Assembly: GCA_964549915.1 (NCBI GenBank)
Contig: CAZJWX010000099.1
Coordinates: 1 to 12,146, forward strand
Direction of reading: 5' to 3'
Length of the DNA: 12,146 nt
DNA from: JAUZRW01 sp964549915
GTDB taxonomy: Bacteria; Chloroflexota; Anaerolineae; Aggregatilineales; Phototrophicaceae
The notes below the pieces were generated by a model. It searched no databases, had not been told where the DNA came from, and saw only the letters and a program-made list of their open reading frames with translations. The position numbers and the translations under genes were made by a program. Shown in pieces: positions 6,201-12,146 of this stretch (position 1 is the first letter of the stretch; every line of letters starts with the position of its first letter).

Positions 6201-7493
6201 ATGTCCGACCAGCGGCATACTGACGTGCTCATCATCGGGGGAGGTCCCGCCGGGTTGTGTGCGGCGCGGGCGGCTGCCAGCGCGGGCAGCACGGTGATCC
6301 TGCTGGAGAAGCTCGCCAGCGAAGGCGACCTGGGGCATCCGTGCAGCGGCGCAATTGCCCCCGTACCCGGTTTCGTCCAGGGACGGCGTACGCCCGATGG
6401 CATCCACTTCCCGGAACTGCACTTCACCATTCCCACTGCCTTGATCGTGGGCGCGCCCACCGTGCAGCGCTATATCAGTCCCGGCGGAATCGCGTTCGAA
6501 GCAGTCTTCCCGGACAGCGACGAATTCCCCATTGCCGTCATCGACAAATCCGGAGTCCTGCGCCTGCTTGCTGCTGAAGCGCGGGCGGCAGGGGCAGAAC
6601 TGCGCTATGGCAGCGCTGTCACGGGTTTGCTGCGCGAAGGTGGGCGCGTCTTCGGCGCGCGCACGCATCACGAGGAGATTCGCGCTCAGGTAGTCATTGC
6701 GGCAGAAGGGGTTTCGCGGCAGTTCACGGGAGAGGCCGGACTCTATGATGAGCCGGGCACCGACAAGCGTTACGCCTTCATCGTCAGCGAGGCGCTGGAT
6801 GCCCCGGCAGCAACGGCAGCCGATGTCGTGCAGATCAGCACCCTGGGTAAGCGCTATACCTCCGTCTCCACCCCGGCCTTCGGCACCGTGATCGTACCCA
6901 CCGCAGGCCGCGCGGAGGTCTATTTCTCGGTCTTTGCCGATGCGCCTCGGGTGCATACGGACGAATCGCTCTGGCACTACCTGGAAGAATACAAGCGCGA
7001 TGATCCGCGCATCAGCCATCTGCTGCAGGGCGCGACGCGCACCCACCGTGCCGGAACGCGCATGGTCTTGCGGGCGACCCCGCCGCATGTGGTGCGGCAG
7101 GGGTTCGTCGGCGTGGGCGACTCAGTGGGGCCTGGCGGGCATGTGGGGATTCTGCCGTGCATGTTTCTGGGGCAGGAGGCCGGGCGTACAGCGGCGCAGG
7201 CCGTCGCGTCGGGTGATGCATCCAGGGCGCGGCTGGCTGACTACGAGACCCGCTTCCACACCCCCATCCTGCGCGGCCTGGATACGGAATACCGGATCAT
7301 CACCAGCCTGTCGGAGATGAGCGACGAAGAACTCGACCGCCTGTGCCAGACGCTCAGCCGCGTCAACCTCGCGCCCTTCTTCTTTGGCGAATGGCAGCCG
7401 CTGTTGTCGGCGACGCTGCGCTGGGTCGTCACCGGGCTGCCGCTGATCCTGCGTGACTGGCGTTTGATCCAGCGGATGATGTCCGGTGGGTGA
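6201..7493 (+). CDS. NAD(P)/FAD-dependent oxidoreductase, geranylgeranyl reductase (GGR/FixC) family
   Basis: The protein has 430 residues. The ATG at 6201 is fixed by a strong GAGGAGG (6189-6195) five bases upstream. The N-terminal FAD motif IIGGGPAG (11-18) ends its first fold with Glu36. HPCSGAIAP (47-55) fits the Cys-x-Gly position conserved in geranylgeranyl reductases, and GFVGVGDSVGPGGHVGI (301-317) is the second FAD contact. Family members hydrogenate double bonds of prenyl chains (chlorophyll phytyl, archaeal lipids, menaquinone side chain as in mycobacterial MenJ) or pass electrons to quinone (FixC). The C-terminal third contains LRWVVTGLPLILRDW (406-420), a possible membrane-associating helix fitting a lipid substrate. 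The neighbours do not reveal the substrate. A role in quinone or isoprenoid saturation is an inference. Confidence 0.85.
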   Translation: MSDQRHTDVLIIGGGPAGLCAARAAASAGSTVILLEKLASEGDLGHPCSGAIAPVPGFVQGRRTPDGIHFPELHFTIPTALIVGAPTVQRYISPGGIAFEAVFPDSDEFPIAVIDKSGVLRLLAAEARAAGAELRYGSAVTGLLREGGRVFGARTHHEEIRAQVVIAAEGVSRQFTGEAGLYDEPGTDKRYAFIVSEALDAPAATAADVVQISTLGKRYTSVSTPAFGTVIVPTAGRAEVYFSVFADAPRVHTDESLWHYLEEYKRDDPRISHLLQGATRTHRAGTRMVLRATPPHVVRQGFVGVGDSVGPGGHVGILPCMFLGQEAGRTAAQAVASGDASRARLADYETRFHTPILRGLDTEYRIITSLSEMSDEELDRLCQTLSRVNLAPFFFGEWQPLLSATLRWVVTGLPLILRDWRLIQRMMSGG

Positions 7494-7550
7494 TTCTCTC
7501 ATCACACCTTAGTGCGGCTCACACATCTCTTAATGCACATGCGGTATCTT

Positions 7551-7583
7551 CCCCTCTGCACAATCACCGTTGTTCAAGAGGGG
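7551..7583 (+). promoter_or_regulatory. Hairpin that would sequester the ribosome-binding site of the permease gene
   Basis: CCCCTCT (7551-7557) is an exact complement of AGAGGGG (7577-7583), which contains the only Shine-Dalgarno sequence of the permease gene (ATG 7589). The 19-base interior can add four more pairs, ACAA (7560-7563) with TTGT (7570-7573). In the folded form the ribosome-binding site is buried, so translation would need melting or an alternative fold. The 95-bp gap is too short for a large riboswitch aptamer, but part of the preceding gene could contribute. Confidence 0.45.
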
Positions 7584-7588
7584 CAGAT

Positions 7589-8908
7589 ATGGCACAGGCT
7601 GCGGAAAAACAGAAACAGCTCCGGCGCGAACTGGGCGTCTTCGGCGCGGCGATGATGGGGCTGGGTTCCATCGTCGGTACCGGGATCTTCGTCAGCGTGG
7701 GCATCAGCGCGGGCATTGCAGGGCCTGCGGTGCTGTTGGCGATTGCGATTGCGGCCATGGTCGCGACCTTCAACGGGTTGAACAGCGCACAACTGGCGGC
7801 GAATCACCCCGTCAGCGGGGGCACGTACGAATACGCCTACCGCTACCTCAATCCACAGTTCGGCATGGTCGCGGGCTGGGCCTTCTTGCTGGCGAAGAGC
7901 GCGTCGGCGGCGACGGCGGCGCTGGGGTTCTCCGGCTATTTTCTGGATGCCATCGGGCAGCCGGGGAGCGCCTTGCTGGTGCCGCTGGCGGTGGCGGGCG
8001 TGGTCGTGCTGACGATTGTCGTGCTGGTCGGCATCCGGCGCTCGAACCAGGCGAACATCGTGATCGTCTCGGTAACGCTGCTCACGCTGGTGGCCTTCGT
8101 CGTGGTAGGCCTCGCGTCGGGCAGCGTGGATACAGCGAATTTCTCGCCCTTCCTCCCCAGTGGCGAAGAGGGCGGCATCCCGCTCTTCCTGCAAGCCTGC
8201 GCCTTGATGTTCGTGGCCTATACGGGGTACGGGCGCATCGCCACGCTGGGCGAAGAGGTGCGCGAACCCCGCCGCACCATCCCGCGCGCGATCATCACGA
8301 CGCTGGTCGTGACCATGCTGCTCTACATCAGCGTCGGCGCGGTGGGCGTCGGCAGCATCGGCGCGGCAGCCCTGGGCGAAGCCGCCAACACGACGGCTGC
8401 CCCGCTGGAAGTTGCCGCGACTGCTTTCGGCGTGCCCTTCCTGCCACAATTGATCGCCATCGGCGCGGTGACGGCGATGCTCGGCGTATTGCTGAATCTG
8501 CTGCTGGGCCTGTCGCGCGTCCTGCTGGCGATGGGACGCCGCCGCGATATGCCGCCCATCGTCGCCCGCCTGAACGCCGACCAGACCACGCCCTATGTCG
8601 CCGTGATCTGCATTGGCGTGCTGATCGGCGGGTTGGCTTTGCTCGGCAGCGTGAAAACCACCTGGTCATTCAGCGCGTTCACGGTCTTGATCTACTATTC
8701 GCTGACCAACCTCGCCGCCCTGCAACTGAAGCCAGAAGAGCGCCTCTTCCCGCGCTGGGTGGCGGTGCTGGGGCTGGTCGCCTGCCTCTTCCTGGCCTTC
8801 TGGGTCGAGGTGCAAATCTGGGTGATCGGGCTGGTATTGTTGGGTGCGGGTCTCGTCTGGCAGCAGATTTCCCAGCGCATCAACTGGGACGCTACGCCCC
8901 TCGGTTGA
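7589..8908 (+). CDS. Amino-acid permease, APC superfamily
   Basis: This 439-residue integral membrane protein has 12 predicted transmembrane helices. The ATG at 7589 follows GAGGGG by 5 bases; the frame is open back to 7490, but the extra 33 residues are polar and unlike the family. The first helix carries the APC substrate/ion motif GLGSIVGTGIF (24-34) after ELGVFGA, and AGPAVLLA begins helix 2. Helix 6 includes LMFVAYTGYGRIATLGEEV, and the following loop has EPRRTIPRAI, both typical of the cationic-amino-acid/YfnA-like branch, which exchanges or imports amino acids across the cytoplasmic membrane. It lacks the two extra C-terminal helices of eukaryotic CAT proteins. Substrate cannot be read from the sequence. 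Its ribosome-binding site lies in a potential hairpin and it converges on the lipoprotein-MFS gene across a strong stem-loop. Confidence 0.9.
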   Translation: MAQAAEKQKQLRRELGVFGAAMMGLGSIVGTGIFVSVGISAGIAGPAVLLAIAIAAMVATFNGLNSAQLAANHPVSGGTYEYAYRYLNPQFGMVAGWAFLLAKSASAATAALGFSGYFLDAIGQPGSALLVPLAVAGVVVLTIVVLVGIRRSNQANIVIVSVTLLTLVAFVVVGLASGSVDTANFSPFLPSGEEGGIPLFLQACALMFVAYTGYGRIATLGEEVREPRRTIPRAIITTLVVTMLLYISVGAVGVGSIGAAALGEAANTTAAPLEVAATAFGVPFLPQLIAIGAVTAMLGVLLNLLLGLSRVLLAMGRRRDMPPIVARLNADQTTPYVAVICIGVLIGGLALLGSVKTTWSFSAFTVLIYYSLTNLAALQLKPEERLFPRWVAVLGLVACLFLAFWVEVQIWVIGLVLLGAGLVWQQISQRINWDATPLG

Positions 8909-8932
8909 TTGCGCCGGGAAGGGTTCATGCGA

Positions 8933-8964
8933 AGTGCGGGGGCAGTCCCTATGCCCCCTGCGCT
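8933..8964. terminator. Strong bidirectional hairpin between convergent genes
   Basis: AGTGC plus GGGGGCA (8933-8944) pairs with TGCCCCC, a bulged T, and GCGCT (8952-8964), making a 12-bp stem with a 7-base loop. It fills most of the 58-bp gap between the permease stop (8908) and the stop of the lipoprotein-MFS gene (8967-8969). No T-run is present on either side, so it may act as a U-less terminator or 3'-end stabiliser for both mRNAs. Confidence 0.55.
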
Positions 8965-8966
8965 AT

Positions 8967-11648
8967 TCAGGCGCTTTCGTCCGGTGTGCGAACTTTCTGC
9001 GCGATCCACAGAGCGGGGAGGATGGCGATGGCACTGAGCACTGCGCCAATCAGCCCCATTTCGCCCAACACCTGAATCGCCGCATCGACGTAGGCATTCT
9101 GGAAGGCGTCAATGTCCAGGGTATCCACTGCGTTGGAGGCTTCCGCCGCCAGCGCATTCACACGGTAGAACATGATGCTGCTGAGCGTGCTGACGCTGAC
9201 CGTCATGCCGATCAACCGCAGGATCAGCACAATCGCCCCCGCGACGCCGCGCTCTTCGTCGTAAGCGCTGTTGATGATGGCCGTGCTCACGGGTGAGAAC
9301 GTCAGGCCGATGCCGATGCCCACCAGCGCCATCTCCAGCCCCAGCACCACGTTGCTGATGTCCAGCGTCCACGTTTGCCAGACGAGCAAGAAGCCCACTA
9401 CCGAGAAGCCGAGTCCAGTGAGGATCGTCGTGCGGATGCCCAGGCGATCCGCCAGCCAGCCGCCGGGAACTGCCGCGAAGGCCATCGGTAAGGTCAGGGT
9501 GGAGAGCAAGGCCCCCACCTGTAGCGCGGTGTTGGTCAGCGATTCGACGTTGGGCTGGCGCAGATTCACCAGAATCGGCACGCTCACCAGCCCGATGAAG
9601 AGGCAGTAACCCACCAGCAGGTTGACCAGTGCCGCCGCCGAGAGATTGCGCCGCCGGAACATATTCAGGTTCACCAGCGGGAAGCGGCTGCGGTTTTCCA
9701 CGAAGAGGAAGCCCAGGAAGAAGACCAGCGCCACGAGCAAGAGCGGAGCCGCGTATTCTGGCAGCGGCTGCAAATCTTCGATGTTGCCCGTACCGCCCGA
9801 AAGATCGACGCTGGAACCCAGGCCGATGCTCATCGCCGCCAGCGCTCCGCCGATCAACAACGTGCCCAGGATGTCGAAGCGCCCCGCCGCCTTCAGCATG
9901 GGCACTTTGCGCAGCGCGTAGAGCACGCTCACCAGCGAGAGCAGCGTCAGCGGCACGTTCATCCAGAAGAGTCCCTGCCAGGGCAGCAGCGCCAGCGTCT
10001 GCGACCCGGCGACCGCATCGACGCTGTTGGACATCCAGTTCGCCATTTCGACGGGCACGGGGAGCTGCATGAAGAAGCCGCCGTAAACCGGGCCGAGCAC
10101 CCAGCCGAGCGTATCCATCGCAGCCACCAACCCCAACGGACGCGCACGGCGCTCCGGCGGGAAGATATCGCCGACCAGCGCCAGACTCACGGGGACGAGT
10201 GCCCCCGCCCCCAACGCTTCCACGACGCGCCCCGCGATGATGACCTGTAGCTGCACACTGGCGGGGTCAGGGCGCAGGCCGAGTACGCGATACGTCGAGA
10301 AGAGCACATCTGTAGGCCAGGTATGGGCAATCGCCACCCAGATGGAGCCGATGATGAAGACCACCAGGCTCACCACATAGACGCGGCGGCGACCCACAAG
10401 ATCGCTCAGGCGTCCGGTGAAGGTCAGGCTGATGGTGTAGGCCAGCAGATACGACGTGACCACCCAGGAGGCGTCATCCAGCCCGGTATCGAAGGGCAAG
10501 CCCAATTCGGCGACCAGCTTGGGCAAGAATGCGCTGACCACCGTCAGATCGAGCGAGCCGACGAAGACCGGAATCGCGATGAAGGCCATGACCACCCAGG
10601 GATTGACGCCGCTCATGTCAACCGTCCGAGTCGAGGTTTTGCGCGTCGCCTCCGGGTCATCGTCGTAGACCGACTCCTGCGGGGCGAAGAGCCACAACGG
10701 CAGCAGGAAGATCAAGCTGCCCAACGCCCCGGCAACGGCTCCGAAGAGGGCACCCTGGGCGATGTTCTGCCCGCGCTGGTAATAGATGACCGGCGTGATG
10801 AGCAGGCCCAGCAGCGCCGACACGCCGGAGATCCCCAGCAGCAGCGCCGTCCAGTTCGTCGTCGGCTCAGGCGCAATCGACTCGGGGTTGATGTCGGGCA
10901 CTTCCGGCGGGCGATCGACTTCAATCGGCTCGTTGGTATCGAAGATTTCGATGCGCCAGAACGTGTCCTCGGTGTTTTCGGTGGCGGTATCGGGCAGGGT
11001 CAGCAGCAGCTCCGCCGGAACGCGCTCTTGCGGGTCGATGTAAACATCGACGAAGGCGCGGTCTTCCAGAATCACCAGCAGGCCGAAGAGCAGACTGTTG
11101 ACCACCTGATTGGTCGCCATGCCGCGTACATGCATCAACTGGCGTCCGTCCCGGTTGACCAGCCCTTCGTAGCTTGTATCGTACAGGTTCTCGATGGCGT
11201 AGCGGAATCCGTCGCCATCTGCCATCATCGAGCGCGGGTCAAACCCCGGCGCATACTCGTATTCGATCCAGTTGCTGCTGAGCGGCTTGAGCCACTGCCC
11301 GAAGCTGGTGGCGAACAAGCCGACGTTGACGAACAAGCCGCTGACGTTGATCCGTGCACTGGCGAATAGCTGATCCGGCGCGATGTAAGCGCCCTCCGCC
11401 CGCGACATCACCGTCACGAATTCGACCCCGCTGGGGCCAAGCTGGAAGAAGAAGCGGTAGGGCGTCCCACCCTGGGTCACATCCATGCGGAAGGATCGCA
11501 GCGTCCGCAGGTTATCAATCGCTTCGAAGAGGAGTTCTTGCCCGTCTTCCGCCGTGTATTGGTCAGGCGTGGTGGGCGAGCAAGCCCCCAGCAATGCCAG
11601 CGTCAGCAGTAGGGCGATGATGATGACCGCGCGATGAATACGCGACAC
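8967..11648 (-). CDS. LppX/LprG-type lipoprotein fused to a 14-helix DHA2 major-facilitator exporter
   Basis: The protein has 893 residues; the start is GTG 11648, with AAAGGA about 8 bases upstream. Residues 1-23 are a lipoprotein signal with lipobox LGAC (Cys23). Residues 24-250 match the LppX/LprAFG lipid-binding family in order: LRTLRSFRMDV, AEGAYIAPDQLFASARINVSGLF, WIEYEYAPGFDP, LVNRDGRQLMHVRG, and VDVYIDPQERVP ending with FDTNEPIEV. A Pro/Glu-rich linker (250-265) leads to two hydrophobic segments (267-290; 298-322, glycine-zipper-like). The MFS domain (349-893) has 14 helices as in DHA2 pumps: helix-1 SLDLTVV (Asp367), motif A GRLSDLVGRRR (412-422), motif C LGWVLGPVYGG (514-524), and a second-half GGWLADRLG (729-737). 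Extracytoplasmic loops 442-468, 529-557 and 613-631 are long. The fusion mirrors the mycobacterial lprG-Rv1410c operon, suggesting lipid or glycolipid extraction from the membrane and export; a drug-efflux role is the alternative. There is no frameshift between the parts. Confidence 0.92.
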   Translation of the reverse strand: MSRIHRAVIIIALLLTLALLGACSPTTPDQYTAEDGQELLFEAIDNLRTLRSFRMDVTQGGTPYRFFFQLGPSGVEFVTVMSRAEGAYIAPDQLFASARINVSGLFVNVGLFATSFGQWLKPLSSNWIEYEYAPGFDPRSMMADGDGFRYAIENLYDTSYEGLVNRDGRQLMHVRGMATNQVVNSLLFGLLVILEDRAFVDVYIDPQERVPAELLLTLPDTATENTEDTFWRIEIFDTNEPIEVDRPPEVPDINPESIAPEPTTNWTALLLGISGVSALLGLLITPVIYYQRGQNIAQGALFGAVAGALGSLIFLLPLWLFAPQESVYDDDPEATRKTSTRTVDMSGVNPWVVMAFIAIPVFVGSLDLTVVSAFLPKLVAELGLPFDTGLDDASWVVTSYLLAYTISLTFTGRLSDLVGRRRVYVVSLVVFIIGSIWVAIAHTWPTDVLFSTYRVLGLRPDPASVQLQVIIAGRVVEALGAGALVPVSLALVGDIFPPERRARPLGLVAAMDTLGWVLGPVYGGFFMQLPVPVEMANWMSNSVDAVAGSQTLALLPWQGLFWMNVPLTLLSLVSVLYALRKVPMLKAAGRFDILGTLLIGGALAAMSIGLGSSVDLSGGTGNIEDLQPLPEYAAPLLLVALVFFLGFLFVENRSRFPLVNLNMFRRRNLSAAALVNLLVGYCLFIGLVSVPILVNLRQPNVESLTNTALQVGALLSTLTLPMAFAAVPGGWLADRLGIRTTILTGLGFSVVGFLLVWQTWTLDISNVVLGLEMALVGIGIGLTFSPVSTAIINSAYDEERGVAGAIVLILRLIGMTVSVSTLSSIMFYRVNALAAEASNAVDTLDIDAFQNAYVDAAIQVLGEMGLIGAVLSAIAILPALWIAQKVRTPDESA

Positions 11649-11708
11649 GATGAGTTCCTTTCGCTGTGCGTCTGTTGCGGTTGGTGTTGCATTCAGTATG
11701 GCGTGCAG

Positions 11709-11714
11709 ATTATA
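11709..11714 (-). promoter_or_regulatory. Consensus -10 box (TATAAT) upstream of the lipoprotein-MFS gene
   Basis: On the minus strand a perfect TATAAT (11714-11709) lies 60 bases upstream of the GTG start. The expected -35 region (around 11732-11738, GCAAGG/AGCAAG) does not match consensus, so an activator may be required. The paired inverted repeats at 11764-11801 lie 50-90 bases further upstream, a position suited to activators. Confidence 0.45.
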
Positions 11715-11763
11715 TGGAGCAGATTGCTGCCCCTTGCTCCCCCTATTTCATTTAAACCCGCAA

Positions 11764-11778
11764 TGTCCAATCTGGACA
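11764..11778. promoter_or_regulatory. Perfect inverted repeat TGTCCA-ATC-TGGACA, candidate operator
   Basis: Two perfect 6-bp arms are separated by 3 bases in the AT-rich centre of the divergent intergenic region, a form typical of a dimeric regulator site. Only 2 bases separate it from a second dyad at 11781-11801. Confidence 0.45.
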
Positions 11779-11780
11779 CT

Positions 11781-11801
11781 GTGTACAGGAAATCTATACA
11801 C
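11781..11801. promoter_or_regulatory. Imperfect inverted repeat GTGTACA-N7-TATACAC, candidate operator
   Basis: The arms match at 6 of 7 positions around a 7-base spacer, making a 21-bp dyad. It sits beside the repeat at 11764-11778. Together they would let one or two regulators control both divergent genes. Confidence 0.38.
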
Positions 11802-11849
11802 GACTCTTATACGAATCTTTTGTCGCAGAGGGTGCAGGGACGGCGGGGA

Positions 11850-11876
11850 GGGGTGGTGTTTGTTTGCCGCCACCCC
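11850..11876. repeat. GC-rich hairpin in the divergent intergenic region
   Basis: GGGGTGG (11850-11856) pairs exactly with CCACCCC (11870-11876), and two further pairs (one T-G) leave a 9-base T/G-rich loop. No T-run follows in either direction, so termination is not indicated. If transcribed toward the gene at 11970 it would be a leader structure. Confidence 0.35.
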
Positions 11877-11969
11877 CAGGCTTAAGGGTTCTTTCATTGC
11901 TGCCCACACTACAATTGTGGCACAGATCACTGCGTTCGTATCGTTCAATTTTTACGGGAGTATACAGGT

Positions 11970-12104
11970 ATGGAAAATCGGATTTACACTGCGGAACCTG
12001 GCCTGGAAGTGGCCGGGCTGACCACACTGTCCTTCGTCAACAATCTCGATTCGGCGAATTTCGCCGAACTGATCTCCAGGCACGGGTTGGATGACAGATT
12101 TTGA
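11970..12104 (+). CDS. Start of an unrecognised gene, apparently frame-disrupted or very short (44 codons)
   Basis: The ATG at 11970 has GGGAG (11956-11960) 9 bases upstream, a convincing translation start. The 44 residues begin MENRIYTAEPGLEVAGL and end SRHGLDDRF before TGA at 12102-12104. They are well mixed and look like the N-terminus of a folded protein, with AELISRHGL a probable helix. Both other forward frames remain open from about 12093 to the window end; one reads DFEPAASHAISM, the other ILNPPQATPFQWQWLG. This suggests a frameshift (real, or a sequencing error near the TTTT at 12099-12102) and a longer gene running past 12146. There is no signal peptide. I do not recognise the family with confidence. 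Confidence 0.45.
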   Translation: MENRIYTAEPGLEVAGLTTLSFVNNLDSANFAELISRHGLDDRF

Positions 12105-12146
12105 ACCCGCCGCAAGCCACGCCATTTCAATGGCAGTGGTTAGGCG

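Larger units (their letters stand above)
11649..11969. other. 321-bp divergent intergenic region with inverted repeats
   Basis: The region separates the minus-strand lipoprotein-MFS gene from the plus-strand start at 11970. It is clearly more AT-rich than the genes in 11690-11825 and 11880-11969. It holds the minus-strand -10 box, two adjacent inverted repeats (11764-11801) and a GC-rich hairpin (11850-11876). A plus-strand TACAAT (11910-11915) could serve the rightward gene but lacks a good -35. The open frames crossing it have no ribosome-binding site and unusual composition, so I do not call them genes. Confidence 0.5.

Noticed and set aside
7570..9075. Plus-strand open frame (501 codons) overlapping the permease
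   Set aside because: It is an out-of-frame shadow with Arg/His/Gly-rich low-complexity translation; the permease frame has all the APC features.
10323..11369. Plus-strand open frame (348 codons) opposite the lipoprotein-MFS gene
   Set aside because: It is antisense, highly charged and Gln/Arg/Asp-rich, with no domain. The opposite strand encodes recognisable helices and motifs throughout.
9670..11648. The lipoprotein-MFS fusion as two genes joined by an assembly or annotation error
   Set aside because: The frame is continuous, the linker is a plausible Pro/Glu-rich spacer followed by hydrophobic segments, and no ribosome-binding site plus start is evident before the MFS domain.
11650..12021. 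Plus-strand open frame (123 codons) across the divergent intergenic region
   Set aside because: It has no ribosome-binding site, is unusually Cys-rich with disordered composition, and overlaps the better-supported start at 11970.
1..12146. tRNA or rRNA genes, CRISPR arrays, insertion sequences, phage or toxin-antitoxin modules
   Set aside because: I saw no cloverleaf-like segment, spaced direct repeats, transposase or integrase motifs, or small paired genes of that kind by reading; a covariance-model scan could not be run.

Overview
This 12.1 kb window looks like a moderately high-GC chromosome segment from an uncultured or environmental bacterium, most likely a member of the Chloroflexota (Anaerolineae-like). 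The call rests on three things: an LppX/LprAFG-type lipoprotein domain, a family I associate mainly with Actinobacteria and Chloroflexota; a Ddn-type (F420-linked) nitroreductase-fold protein; and the overall style of the proteome. It is an inference from protein content. There is no rRNA or other marker here. I saw no tRNA, rRNA, CRISPR array, insertion sequence or phage gene.

Layout, left to right. (1) 118-1317 (-): acyl-CoA dehydrogenase of the glutaryl-CoA dehydrogenase/ACX4 clade, with a well-formed promoter at 1381-1409 that overlaps a 12-bp perfect palindrome. (2) 1619-3016 (+): FAD/NAD(P)-dependent oxidoreductase of the disulfide-reductase family, lacking the C-terminal His-Glu pair. 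It converges on (3) 3030-3425 (-): small c-type cytochrome lipoprotein. (4) 3609-4241 (+): Ddn-type protein with a C-terminal membrane helix, followed 7 bp later by (5) 4249-5184 (+): TPR protein. (6) 5353-6078 (+): LolD/MacB-type ABC ATPase with no permease beside it. (7) 6201-7493 (+): geranylgeranyl-reductase-family flavoprotein. (8) 7589-8908 (+): 12-helix APC amino-acid permease whose Shine-Dalgarno sequence lies in a potential hairpin. (9) 8967-11648 (-): an 893-residue fusion of an LppX/LprG-type lipoprotein to a 14-helix DHA2 major-facilitator exporter. (10) 11970 to the window end (+): start of an unrecognised gene, apparently frame-disrupted.

The most striking object is gene 9. In mycobacteria the lipid-carrying lipoprotein LprG and the MFS exporter Rv1410c/P55 are separate products of one operon that act together in lipid export. 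Here homologous parts occur in one polypeptide, joined through a linker with two hydrophobic segments. That arrangement suggests a self-contained lipid or glycolipid extraction-and-export machine. Its predicted topology has a parity problem, described in the findings.

The other genes do not form one obvious pathway. Genes 1, 2, 3, 4 and 7 are all redox enzymes or carriers (three flavoproteins, a probable deazaflavin protein and a cytochrome). Only 3609-5184 looks like a tight operon. Convergent pairs are separated by very little DNA (13 bp at 3017-3029, 58 bp with a strong hairpin at 8909-8966). Divergent gaps (1318-1618, 3426-3608, 11649-11969) carry promoter-like elements and inverted repeats.
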